This document shows, one piece after another, positions 34,869 to 45,783 of a stretch of 64,000 bases of DNA; the first letter of the stretch is position 1; each line of letters begins with the position of its first letter. The notes under the pieces were generated by a model. That model was not told the origin of the DNA. It made no database searches and worked only from the letters and a program-made list of their open reading frames with translations. The position numbers were made by a program, and so were the translations under genes. The DNA is taken from assembly GCF_016864195.1 (NCBI RefSeq), contig NZ_CP045202.1:1085001-1149000 (forward strand), written 5' to 3'. Source of the DNA: Dechloromonas sp. TW-R-39-2. GTDB taxonomy: Bacteria; Pseudomonadota; Gammaproteobacteria; Burkholderiales; Rhodocyclaceae.

Positions 34869-35864
34869 TCAGTCCTTGCCGGCTCCGGCAACGGCCCGGC
34901 GCAGGCGGTCGCTGACCGCTGCCCAGGCCGGACTGGCCGGCAGGGCTTCGACGGCGATCAGGCTGACGTTGGCGTGGTCCATGTCGCGCAGGGCGGCGTA
35001 GAGGTCGTGGGCGTAGCCGACCGGGTCGGCGGGCAGCATGCGCCACGGGTGCGGCATGCCGGCCTGTGGCGGCTGGCTGTGGCTGATGACGCCGCAGGTG
35101 TCGCCTTTGTGGCGCTGGGCGTTGAGGAAATCGAGCAGGCGCTCGCTGGCGACCAGGCGCATCGGCGTTTGCGGTGCGTAGTGGGCGGCCAGGGAGCCGG
35201 AGACGCGTGGCGCTCCACTTGCCGTTTCAATGTTCGGGCAGCGCCCGAGCACGGCTTGCAAGTGTTCAGGGGAAATGTGGCCGGGCCGCAGGACGACGGG
35301 TTCCCCGCGCGAGCAGTCGACAATGGTCGATTCGATGCCGACTTTGCACGGTCCACCGTCCAGAATGAGCGGAATCCGATCGCCCAGTTCTTCGGCGACG
35401 TGTGCCGCCGAGGTCGGGCTGATTCGGCCAAAACGGTTGGCCGAGGGGGCGGCGATGCCGGCATGCTCGCCGGCGACGGCGGCAAAGCGGCGGAGCAGTT
35501 CAAGGGCGACAGGGTGGCCGGGGACGCGCAGGCCGACCGTGTCCTGGCCGCCGGTGACGGCGTCGGGAACCCAGGCCTGCTTCTTCAGAATGAGCGTCAA
35601 CGGGCCGGGCCAGAAGATTTCCATCAGTTCCCAGGCAACGGCGGGAACTTGCTCGGCCCAATGATCGACCGCGTCATGGCCGGCCAGATGGACGATCAGC
35701 GGGTGGTCGGCCGGGCGGCCCTTGGCGGCAAAGATTTTGGCAACGGCGGCCGGATTGGCTGCGTCGGCCCCCAAGCCATAAACGGTTTCAGTCGGCAGGC
35801 CGACCAGTTCGCCGCTCTGGAGAAGGGCGACGGCCCGTTCGAAATCCGCTACGGAAGGAGTCAT
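34869..35864 (-). CDS. tsaC: L-threonylcarbamoyladenylate synthase (Sua5/YwlC type)
   Basis: 331 aa. Makes threonylcarbamoyl-AMP from threonine, bicarbonate and ATP for tRNA t6A37. The YrdC domain has LVGLPTETVYGLGADA, KGRPADHPLIVH and AAPSANRFGRISPTSA. The extra C-terminal Sua5 domain (from about residue 215, with SGSLAAHYAPQTPMRLV) makes it the long form. ATG 35864 overlaps the purK stop (ATGA). It and tcdA, far away in the same window, act at opposite ends of t6A/ct6A synthesis. Confidence 0.92.
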   Translation of the reverse strand: MTPSVADFERAVALLQSGELVGLPTETVYGLGADAANPAAVAKIFAAKGRPADHPLIVHLAGHDAVDHWAEQVPAVAWELMEIFWPGPLTLILKKQAWVPDAVTGGQDTVGLRVPGHPVALELLRRFAAVAGEHAGIAAPSANRFGRISPTSAAHVAEELGDRIPLILDGGPCKVGIESTIVDCSRGEPVVLRPGHISPEHLQAVLGRCPNIETASGAPRVSGSLAAHYAPQTPMRLVASERLLDFLNAQRHKGDTCGVISHSQPPQAGMPHPWRMLPADPVGYAHDLYAALRDMDHANVSLIAVEALPASPAWAAVSDRLRRAVAGAGKD

Positions 35865-37015
35865 TCGCCCTTGATGCCGATGGCTGCACGGGCTGCCAGT
35901 GCAGCCTTCTGGACGGCTTCGGCGTTGTCGCCGATGACCGTGAAGTGGCCCATCTTGCGACCCGGTCGGGCATGGTGCTTGCCGTAGAGGTGCAGCTTGA
36001 GATTCGGCATGGCGTGCAGGCTGGCCCAGTCCGGTTCGCGGTAGTGCTCGCCGTTGTACCACAGGTCGCCGAGCAGATTGACCATGACAGCCGCAGAGTG
36101 AGCGCGTGCTTCGCCCAGCGGCAAGCCACAGAGTGCGCGTACCTGCTGTTCGAATTGATTGGTGATGCAGGCGTCGACCGTGTAATGGCCGCTGTTGTGT
36201 GGGCGCGGTGCCATTTCATTGACGATCAGCTGGCCGCGGCTGATGAAGAATTCGACACCCATGGTGCCGATGTAGCCGAGCTTTTCGGCAATGCGCGCGG
36301 CGACTTCCTCGGCATCGCTGCGGACGCAGGCCGAGGCCCGGGCCGGGACGATGGAAACGTCAAGAATGCCGTTGGTGTGCTGGTTTTCGCCGGTCGGGAA
36401 GCAGGCGACGCGGCCTTGCTCATCGCGGGCCAGAACGACCGAGACTTCGTAATCGAGTGTCAGGCGCTGTTCGAGAACGCAGGCTTCGCCCTTGAAGCGG
36501 CCGAAGGCCAAAAGAGCCTCTTCACGGTTGTTGACCGTGGCTTGCCCCTTGCCGTCGTAGCCGAAGCGGGCGACTTTGAGGATGGCCGGGAAGAGCGTGC
36601 TGTCAGCGTGGCGAATGTCGTCTTCGCTGCGAATGGCGGCAAACGGGCCGTGCGGCAGGTCGTTGTCGCGCAGGAAAGACTTTTCGGCAATCCGGTTCTG
36701 GCAAATGCCGACGGCCGCGGCCGAGGGGCGAACCGGTACGAATTTGGCGAGGTAATCCAGCGTGTCGGCCGGAACATTCTCGAATTCGGTGGTGATCGCG
36801 GCGCAACCGGCGGCAAACTCATCCAGTGCGGCGTAATCGTTGTAATCGACGCAGAAATGCCGTTCGGCGATCTGGCCGGCCGGGCTGTTCTTGTCCGGGT
36901 CGAGAACCCAGACCTGATAGCCCATTTCATGGGCAGCTGTCACGAAGAAGCGGCCCAACTGGCCGCCTCCGAGCATGCCCAGCGTGGCGGGCGGCAGAAT
37001 CATGGTCGAGGACAT
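35861..37015 (-). CDS. purK: N5-carboxyaminoimidazole ribonucleotide synthase
   Basis: 384-aa ATP-grasp enzyme of purine synthesis that carboxylates AIR to N5-CAIR. The N-terminal motif LGMLGGGQLGRFF, the ATP-grasp segment ILKVARFGYDGKGQ, GVEFFISRGQLIVNEMAPRP with metal-binding residues, and the HNSGHYT signature are all present. It lies 4 bp after purE on the same strand and overlaps tsaC downstream. Confidence 0.95.
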   Translation of the reverse strand: MSSTMILPPATLGMLGGGQLGRFFVTAAHEMGYQVWVLDPDKNSPAGQIAERHFCVDYNDYAALDEFAAGCAAITTEFENVPADTLDYLAKFVPVRPSAAAVGICQNRIAEKSFLRDNDLPHGPFAAIRSEDDIRHADSTLFPAILKVARFGYDGKGQATVNNREEALLAFGRFKGEACVLEQRLTLDYEVSVVLARDEQGRVACFPTGENQHTNGILDVSIVPARASACVRSDAEEVAARIAEKLGYIGTMGVEFFISRGQLIVNEMAPRPHNSGHYTVDACITNQFEQQVRALCGLPLGEARAHSAAVMVNLLGDLWYNGEHYREPDWASLHAMPNLKLHLYGKHHARPGRKMGHFTVIGDNAEAVQKAALAARAAIGIKGE

Positions 37016-37019
37016 GGGC

Positions 37020-37517
37020 TCAGACTTCGGGAAGTTTCATACCCAGGACCTTGTCGGTCTGGGCCTGGCGGAAGGCTTGCAGCTTGGCGTTCAGCGTCGG
37101 GTTTTCATTCGCCAGCATGGCCACGGCAAACAGTGCGGCATTGGCGGCACCGGCTTCGCCGATGGCGAAGGTGGCAACCGGGATGCCCTTCGGCATCTGG
37201 ACGATGGAATGCAGCGAGTCGACGCCGGACAGGGCACGCGATTGAACCGGCACGCCGAGCACCGGGACGATGGTCTTGGCGGCCAGCATGCCGGGCAGGT
37301 GGGCAGCGCCGCCAGCCCCGGCGATGATCGCCTTGAGACCGCGGGGGGCGGCTGTTTCGGCGTATTCGAAAAGCAGATCCGGGGTGCGGTGGGCGGAAAC
37401 GACGCGTGCTTCGAAAGCCACGCCGAAATCCTTGAGGATGACGGCAGCGGCCTGCATGGTCGGCCAGTCAGAGTCCGATCCCATGACGATGCCGACGGAA
37501 ATCTGTTGGTCGCTCAT
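37020..37517 (-). CDS. purE: N5-carboxyaminoimidazole ribonucleotide mutase
   Basis: 165 aa. Converts N5-CAIR to CAIR. The PurE motifs [22 protein letters not shown] (catalytic His), [15 protein letters not shown] and [12 protein letters not shown] are present, and the length is standard for class I PurE. The folD stop is directly before its ATG with no gap, so folD-purE-purK-tsaC reads as one operon for purine and one-carbon metabolism. Confidence 0.95.
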   Translation of the reverse strand: MSDQQISVGIVMGSDSDWPTMQAAAVILKDFGVAFEARVVSAHRTPDLLFEYAETAAPRGLKAIIAGAGGAAHLPGMLAAKTIVPVLGVPVQSRALSGVDSLHSIVQMPKGIPVATFAIGEAGAANAALFAVAMLANENPTLNAKLQAFRQAQTDKVLGMKLPEV

Positions 37518-38372
37518 TTAAATGCCTGCCTTGCGTTCAGCTGCTTCGATGGTGTTGGCCAGCAGCATGGTGATGGTCATCGGGCCGACGCCGCCCGGAA
37601 CCGGGGTGATCTGGCCGGCGACTTCAAGGCAGCTGGCGTAATCGACGTCACCACACAGCTTGCCGTCCGGCAGGCGGTTGATGCCGACGTCGATGACGAC
37701 GGCGCCCGGTTTGATCATGTCGCCGGTGACGAATTTCGGCTTGCCGACCGCGGCGACCAGAATGTCGGCCCGGCTGGTGTGAAATTTGAGGTCGCGGGTG
37801 CGCGAGTTGCAGACGGTGACGGTGGCGCCGGCATTGATCAGCAGCAGTGCCATCGGCTTGCCGACAATGTTCGAGCGGCCGATGACGACGGCTTCCTTGC
37901 CGTTCAGATCGACGTTGCCTTTTTCGAACATTTTCATCACGCCATACGGGGTGCAGGGGATGAAGCGCGGATTGCCCTGGGCCAGTGCGCCGACGTTTTC
38001 GGCGTGGAAACCATCGACATCCTTGTCGGCCGCAATGGCTTCGAGCACGGCTTCTTCATCGAAATGTTTGGGCAGCGGCAGTTGTACTAGAATGCCGTGA
38101 ATCGCCGGATCGGCGTTCAGTTCGGCGATTTTTTTGAGCACTTCGGCCTGGTCGACCGTGGCGTCGTAGGTGATCTTCTCGGAGTGCATGCCGATGGCCA
38201 GGCAGCCATTGACCTTGTTGCGTACATACACTTCGGAGGCCGGGTCGGCGCCGACCAGAATGACCACCAGGCCGGGGCGTTGTCCCTTGGCGGTGAGTGC
38301 CTCCACACGAGCCTTGAAGCTCTGGCGCAGTTCCTCGGCGAGGGCCTTGCCATCGATAATTTGTGCCGTCAT
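37518..38372 (-). CDS. folD: Methylenetetrahydrofolate dehydrogenase / methenyltetrahydrofolate cyclohydrolase
   Basis: 284-aa bifunctional one-carbon enzyme supplying 10-formyl-THF for purine synthesis. Seen: [14 protein letters not shown] with the catalytic Lys, [25 protein letters not shown] as the NADP fold, and the C-terminal [21 protein letters not shown] 38372 gives [11 protein letters not shown]; an upstream in-frame start at 38387 is unsupported. First gene of the folD-purE-purK-tsaC run. Confidence 0.95.
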   Translation of the reverse strand: MTAQIIDGKALAEELRQSFKARVEALTAKGQRPGLVVILVGADPASEVYVRNKVNGCLAIGMHSEKITYDATVDQAEVLKKIAELNADPAIHGILVQLPLPKHFDEEAVLEAIAADKDVDGFHAENVGALAQGNPRFIPCTPYGVMKMFEKGNVDLNGKEAVVIGRSNIVGKPMALLLINAGATVTVCNSRTRDLKFHTSRADILVAAVGKPKFVTGDMIKPGAVVIDVGINRLPDGKLCGDVDYASCLEVAGQITPVPGGVGPMTITMLLANTIEAAERKAGI

Positions 38373-38391
38373 CGTCGCATCCAACAAAAAT

Positions 38392-38423
38392 GAAAAGGGG
38401 AAAGGCGGGCGCCTTTCCCTTTT
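38392..38423 (-). terminator. Terminator downstream of iorB
   Basis: AAAAGGGGAAAGGC pairs with GCCTTTCCCTTTT (about 38393-38406 with 38411-38423, one bulge). Read on the minus strand, the stem is followed by TTTTCATTTTT. It separates iorAB from folD. Confidence 0.7.
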
Positions 38424-38446
38424 GAATAGCCGGGTATTTTACCAGA

Positions 38447-39058
38447 TTACGCGCAGGCTGCTTCGGCTGCCCCGACGGCGCTGCGTCCGGCTTCGAAAGC
38501 CCGGCGATTCAGCTCGACCAGCTTCTCGCCCTTGCGCTGGAAGCGCTTGAGTACGCAGTCGAGCAGAACCTCAGCCGGGAAGGGGAGATGGTCGGCAATG
38601 GCGCCGAGCATCACGGTATTGCCAAGGCGGATGTCACCGAGTTCCTGGGCGATCGAGGTGGCGTCGAAAGCGACGACCTTGTTGCCCATCTGGCGAATTT
38701 CGGCCAGCGGGTCGGTCGGGTAATCGAACAGGCCGAGTTCAACGACCGGTGGCACGAGGCGCGCCGTATTCATCAGCGTGATGCCGCCGGGACGCAGCAT
38801 GTGCTGCCAGCGCAGCGCTTCGGCCGACTCGAAACCGAGCAGGACTTCGGCGGTGCCGGGCGTGATCTGCGGTGAAAGCACTTTCTGGCCGAAGCGCAGG
38901 TGCGAGGAAACGACGCCGCCGCGCTGAGCCATGCCGGCAACTTCGGTTTTCTTGGCGTCGTGGCCCATGGCGATGGCTGCCTCGGCGAGGATTTCCGTCG
39001 CAGTCATGACGCCCTGGCCGCCAATGCCGACGACGAGAATGTTGGTGTTTTCGCTCAT
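38447..39058 (-). CDS. iorB: Indolepyruvate:ferredoxin oxidoreductase, beta subunit
   Basis: 203 aa gamma-type 2-oxoacid oxidoreductase domain. It begins NILVVGIGGQGVMTATEIL, with AGMAQRGGVVSSHLRFG as the conserved coenzyme-contact segment. It pairs with IorA to convert arylpyruvates plus CoA to arylacetyl-CoA, reducing ferredoxin. ATG 39058 lies two bases after the iorA stop; the longer open frame reads into iorA out of frame and was not used. A terminator follows. Confidence 0.92.
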   Translation of the reverse strand: MSENTNILVVGIGGQGVMTATEILAEAAIAMGHDAKKTEVAGMAQRGGVVSSHLRFGQKVLSPQITPGTAEVLLGFESAEALRWQHMLRPGGITLMNTARLVPPVVELGLFDYPTDPLAEIRQMGNKVVAFDATSIAQELGDIRLGNTVMLGAIADHLPFPAEVLLDCVLKRFQRKGEKLVELNRRAFEAGRSAVGAAEAACA

Positions 39059-39060
39059 CT

Positions 39061-40932
39061 TCAGGCTCCGCAGTTCTTGATCAGCTTGATCGGTGAAACC
39101 GGCACGTGATGCACGATGGCGTCCGGTGCGCAGGGCTGGACGCAGAGGCCGCAGCCGGTGCACACCGAGCTTTCGATCCGCACGAAGGCCAGGTCGACCT
39201 CGCGACCGGAGGCCTTGATCTCCTTGCCGCGTCGCGTGACGTGGATGGCCGGGCAGCCGACGTCGAGGCAATTGCCGCAGCCGGTGCACTTGTCGTCGAG
39301 CACTTCGAAGGGCTTGAGCTTGTGATAGTCCTTGATCAGCACGCAAGGCTGGTCGGTGATGATGACCGAGACTTCGGGGACTTTGACTTCGTCACGGATG
39401 GTCTTGAACAAAACTGGCAATTCATACGGGTTGACCGTGTGAATCCGCTCTTCCTTGACGCCCAGGGCGGCGACCAGCTTGGCGAAGTCGATGCGCGGCG
39501 CATCGTCGCCGTAGATGTCGCGGCCGTTGCCCGGATTGTCCTGGCCGCCGGTCATGCCGACCGCACGGTTGTCGAGCAGCAGCACGGTAACGTTGCCCTT
39601 GTTGTAGACCATGTCGAGCAGGCCTTGCATGCCCATGTGCAGGAAAGTCGAGTCGCCGATCACGGCAACGATCCGCTTGTCCTTGTCGGCCTCGCCGCGC
39701 CCCTTGTCCATGCCGTGTGCAATGCCCATCGAGGCGCCCATCGAAACGCAGGTGTCGAGCGCATTCCACGGGTGGCCGGCACCCAGCGTGTAACAGCCGA
39801 TATCGCCGGAAATGGTCAGGTTGCGGACCTGGGAAAGGGTGTAATAGACGCCGAGGTGCGGGCAGGCGACGCACATCGTCGGCGGCCGGGGGAAAATCTG
39901 GACTGCTGCGGTCGACGTCGTTACCGGCACATTTTCACCCAGTAAACGGGCAATGGCCGGGCGCAGCACATTGGGGGCGAGTTCGCCCTGCGGCGGCAGG
40001 ATCTCTTTGCCGAGCACCTTGAGGCCCTGGGCCTTGAGCTCGGTTTCAACCAGCGGCTCGACCTCCTCGACGACAACGACCTGGTCGACCAGGGCCGCCA
40101 ATTCGCGGCATTTTTCGAACGGTACCGGGCAGGACAGGCCGAGCTTGAGCACCGGTGCGTTCGGGAAGGATTCCTTGACGTGCATGTAGGCTGGGCCGGA
40201 GGCGATGAAGCCAACCCGCTTGTCGCTGCCGTCCTCAATGAAATTGAGCGGCGATTGCTCGGCCAGGGCGCGCAGTTCATTGTCGCGCTTGAACATCAGC
40301 GGAATGCGCTTGCCGGCGTTGCCCGGCACCATCACGAAGCGTGCCGGTTCCTTCTTGAAGCCGGCGCCGGCGAAAGCTTCGCGCTCACCGACTTCGACGA
40401 CCGACTTGACGTGATTGATCCGCGTCGTCATGCGCAGGATGACCGGGACCTGGAAGCGTTCGGACAGCTCGAAGCCGACCTTGGTCATCGCATAGGCTTC
40501 CTGCGAATCGGCCGGTTCGAGGACGGGCAGGTGGGCAAAGCGACCCCAGTAGCGCGAATCCTGCTCGTTCTGCGAGGAGGAGAGGCCAACGTCGTCGGCA
40601 ATGGCGATGACCAGTCCGCCGATCACGCCGGTCAGGGTCAGCGTCATCAGCGCGTCGGAGGCGACGTTCATGCCGACATGCTTCATACAGCAGAAGGCAC
40701 GCGATCCGGCGTAGGCGGCGCCGATGGCGACCTCCAGCGAAACCTTTTCATTGACCGACCATTCGGCGTAGAGGTCCGGGTAGGTCGAAATGACTTCGAG
40801 CATTTCGGTCGACGGGGTGCCGGGGTAGGCGGCGGCTACCTTGACGCCTGACTCCCAGACGGCGCGGGCGACGGCTTCGTTACCGGACATGAGCAACCGG
40901 CTTGCGGCCGGTGCGGGCATCACTGCTGCCAT
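39061..40932 (-). CDS. iorA: Indolepyruvate:ferredoxin oxidoreductase, alpha subunit
   Basis: 623 aa. The N-terminal pyruvate-binding half contains AAYPGTPSTEMLE and EWSVNEKVSLEVAIGAA. The TPP-binding half has GDIGCYTLGAGHPWNALD and IGDSTFLHMGMQGLLD with VGMTGGQDNPG. Two C-terminal ferredoxin clusters are CTGCGNCLDVGCPAI and CTGCGLCVQPCAPDAI. By family it acts on aromatic 2-oxoacids from amino-acid breakdown. AGGAG precedes ATG 40932. It is divergent from the pyruvate dehydrogenase operon. Confidence 0.94.
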   Translation of the reverse strand: MAAVMPAPAASRLLMSGNEAVARAVWESGVKVAAAYPGTPSTEMLEVISTYPDLYAEWSVNEKVSLEVAIGAAYAGSRAFCCMKHVGMNVASDALMTLTLTGVIGGLVIAIADDVGLSSSQNEQDSRYWGRFAHLPVLEPADSQEAYAMTKVGFELSERFQVPVILRMTTRINHVKSVVEVGEREAFAGAGFKKEPARFVMVPGNAGKRIPLMFKRDNELRALAEQSPLNFIEDGSDKRVGFIASGPAYMHVKESFPNAPVLKLGLSCPVPFEKCRELAALVDQVVVVEEVEPLVETELKAQGLKVLGKEILPPQGELAPNVLRPAIARLLGENVPVTTSTAAVQIFPRPPTMCVACPHLGVYYTLSQVRNLTISGDIGCYTLGAGHPWNALDTCVSMGASMGIAHGMDKGRGEADKDKRIVAVIGDSTFLHMGMQGLLDMVYNKGNVTVLLLDNRAVGMTGGQDNPGNGRDIYGDDAPRIDFAKLVAALGVKEERIHTVNPYELPVLFKTIRDEVKVPEVSVIITDQPCVLIKDYHKLKPFEVLDDKCTGCGNCLDVGCPAIHVTRRGKEIKASGREVDLAFVRIESSVCTGCGLCVQPCAPDAIVHHVPVSPIKLIKNCGA

Positions 40933-41072
40933 GGAGGCTCCTGAGATCGATGACAAAAGCTTTCGATTATAAGAACTCGGTGATGCCGCAATTTGATACA
41001 GCGCAACTCATTGTCAGATTTTTTTTGTCTCACTTTCGGGTGGGATTTTTTGCATTAGGGATATCCATAATA

Positions 41073-41115
41073 TTGCGCATTATGATTTTTGTTTTTACAA
41101 TGCGAAATACCGCAT
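41073..41115 (+). promoter_or_regulatory. Pyruvate dehydrogenase operon promoter with overlapping operator-like repeat
   Basis: TTGCGC (41073-41078), exactly 17 bp, then TACAAT (41096-41101): a good sigma-70 promoter about 110 bp before aceE. A perfect inverted repeat ATGCG-AAATAC-CGCAT (41100-41115) overlaps the -10 and start point, the position for a repressor. The surrounding 257-bp gap (40957-41213) otherwise holds no gene. Confidence 0.6.
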
Positions 41116-41213
41116 AGGTGTAAACACGGATTCGCGCAGCAAGAAGCAAGAGTTAAAGTTGTCGGGCTAAGCAGGCACGACAAGAAGACAACCAACCTTT
41201 TTGGAGACGAAAG

Positions 41214-43889
<2,676 letters not shown>

Positions 43890-43901
43890 GGGAGAGACAA
43901 C

Positions 43902-45533
43902 ATGAGCCAAATCATTGAAGTCACAGTCCCCGATATCGGCGACTTCGAAAGCGTTCCGGTCATTGAACTGTTCGTCAAAGTCGGCGACAGCATCAAGGTC
44001 GACGATGCCATTGTTACCCTCGAATCCGACAAGGCGACGATGGACGTGCCTTCCACGGTCGACGGCATCGTCAAGGAAGTTTTGGTCCAGCTCGGTTCCA
44101 AGGTGGGCGAAGGCGCGCTGCTGATCAAGGTTGAAACCGGTGGTGTGGCTGCTGCTGCGCCAGCGCCGGCAGCCCAGGCGGCTGCCTCGGCTCCGGTGGC
44201 TGCGCCTGCCGCCGCACCGGCTGCTGCCGGCGGCGGTGTGGTTGAAGTCAAGGTGCCGGATATTGGCGATTTCGCCGAAGTACCGGTCATCGAATTGTTC
44301 GTCAAGGTTGGCGATACGATTAAGGTCGACGACGCGATTGTTACTCTGGAATCCGACAAGGCGACGATGGATGTGCCTTCGACGGTGGCCGGTACGGTCA
44401 AGGAAGTTCTGATCCAGCTTGGTTCCAAGGTGGGTGAAGGCGCTGTTTTGATCAAGGTTGAAACCGGTGCTTCGGCTCCGGCTGCCGCGCCTGTCGCCCA
44501 AGCCGCTGCGCCGGTTGCCGCCGCCGCTCCGGCTGCGGTTTCTGCCCCGGTTGCCGCGTCGACCGCAGCAGCCCCGGCGGCACTGGCTCCGGCTCTGCCG
44601 CTCGGTGCCAAGGTGCATGCTTCGCCGTCGGTCCGTGCTTATGCTCGCGAACTCGGTGTCGATCTGTCCAAGGTGCCGGCGACCGGTCCGAAGAACCGTA
44701 TCGTCAAGGAAGACCTGACCAAATACGTCAAGGGCGTCATGTCCGGTGCCATTTCCGGTCCGGTTGCTTCAGCGGCTGGTGGCGTGACAGGTGGTGGCGT
44801 GCTCGATCTGTTGCCCTGGCCGAAGGTTGATTTCGCCAAGTTCGGCGAGATCGAGGTCAAGCCGCTGTCGCGCATCAAGAAGATTTCCGGCCAGAACCTG
44901 TCGCGCAACTGGGTGATGATTCCGGCCGTGACTTATCACGAAGATGCCGATATTACCGATCTGGAAGCCTTCCGCGTTCAGTTGAACAAGGAAAACGAGA
45001 AGTCCGGCAACAAGCTGACCATGCTCGCCTTCCTGATCAAGGCTTGCGTCAAGGCGATGCAGCGCTTTCCGGAATTCAACGCCTCGCTCGACGGCGACAA
45101 CCTGGTGCTGAAGAAGTATTTCAACATCGGCTTCGCCGCTGACACGCCGAACGGCCTGGTCGTCCCGGTGATCAAGAACGCCGACAAGAAGGGCGTCTTC
45201 GAAATCGCCAAGGAATCCGGCGAACTGGCCAAGCAAGCGCGCGACGGCAAGCTCAAGCCGGCCGATATGTCCGGTGCTTGCTTCACGATTTCCAGCCTGG
45301 GCGGCATCGGTGGCACTTACTTCGCACCGATCGTCAATGCGCCGGAAGTCGCCATCCTCGGCGTCAACAAATCGGCCATGAAGCCGGTCTGGGACGGCAA
45401 GCAATTCGTGCCGCGCCTGACCCTGCCGCTATCGCTGACCGCCGACCATCGCGTGATCGATGGCGCGCTGGCCACCCGCTTCAACGTCTATGTCGCCGAA
45501 CTGCTGGCCGACATGCGCCGCATGATCGTCTAA
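43902..45533 (+). CDS. aceF: Dihydrolipoamide acetyltransferase (E2) with two lipoyl domains
   Basis: 543 aa. Two N-terminal lipoyl domains (residues about 2-79 and 113-190) each carry the lipoylation motif ESDKATMDVP and are joined by Ala/Pro linkers. A peripheral E1/E3-binding domain follows (ASPSVRAYARELGVDLSKV). The acetyltransferase core ends with LPLSLTADHRVIDGALATRF, containing the catalytic His and Asp. It moves acetyl groups from AceE to CoA. The gap to lpdA is 10 bp. Confidence 0.97.
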   Translation: MSQIIEVTVPDIGDFESVPVIELFVKVGDSIKVDDAIVTLESDKATMDVPSTVDGIVKEVLVQLGSKVGEGALLIKVETGGVAAAAPAPAAQAAASAPVAAPAAAPAAAGGGVVEVKVPDIGDFAEVPVIELFVKVGDTIKVDDAIVTLESDKATMDVPSTVAGTVKEVLIQLGSKVGEGAVLIKVETGASAPAAAPVAQAAAPVAAAAPAAVSAPVAASTAAAPAALAPALPLGAKVHASPSVRAYARELGVDLSKVPATGPKNRIVKEDLTKYVKGVMSGAISGPVASAAGGVTGGGVLDLLPWPKVDFAKFGEIEVKPLSRIKKISGQNLSRNWVMIPAVTYHEDADITDLEAFRVQLNKENEKSGNKLTMLAFLIKACVKAMQRFPEFNASLDGDNLVLKKYFNIGFAADTPNGLVVPVIKNADKKGVFEIAKESGELAKQARDGKLKPADMSGACFTISSLGGIGGTYFAPIVNAPEVAILGVNKSAMKPVWDGKQFVPRLTLPLSLTADHRVIDGALATRFNVYVAELLADMRRMIV

Positions 45534-45783
45534 GGGGAAAGCGATGAGCCAACTCATTGAAGTCAAAGTGCCGGATATCGGCGATTTCGCCGAAGTGCCG
45601 GTCATCGAGCTGTTCGTCAAGGTTGGCGACAGCATCAAGGTCGACGATGCGATCGTCACGCTGGAATCCGACAAGGCGACGATGGATGTGCCGAGCCCGG
45701 TCGAAGGCGTGGTCAAGGAAGTGCTGGTCCAGTTGGGTGCCAAGGTGGCCGAAGGCGCGCTGCTGATCAAGGTGGAAACCGGC
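43908..45783 (+). repeat. Three closely similar lipoyl-domain coding repeats in aceF and lpdA
   Basis: Copies at about 43908-44138, 44239-44466 and 45550-45780 encode nearly the same roughly 77 residues (VPDIGDF..VPVIELFVKVGD and following). Copies 2 and 3 also share long runs of identical bases. This fits duplication or gene conversion within the operon. Confidence 0.8.

Noticed and set aside
35945..38090. Two long plus-strand open frames opposite purK, purE and folD
   Set aside because: Antisense to three well-matched housekeeping genes; composition effect only.
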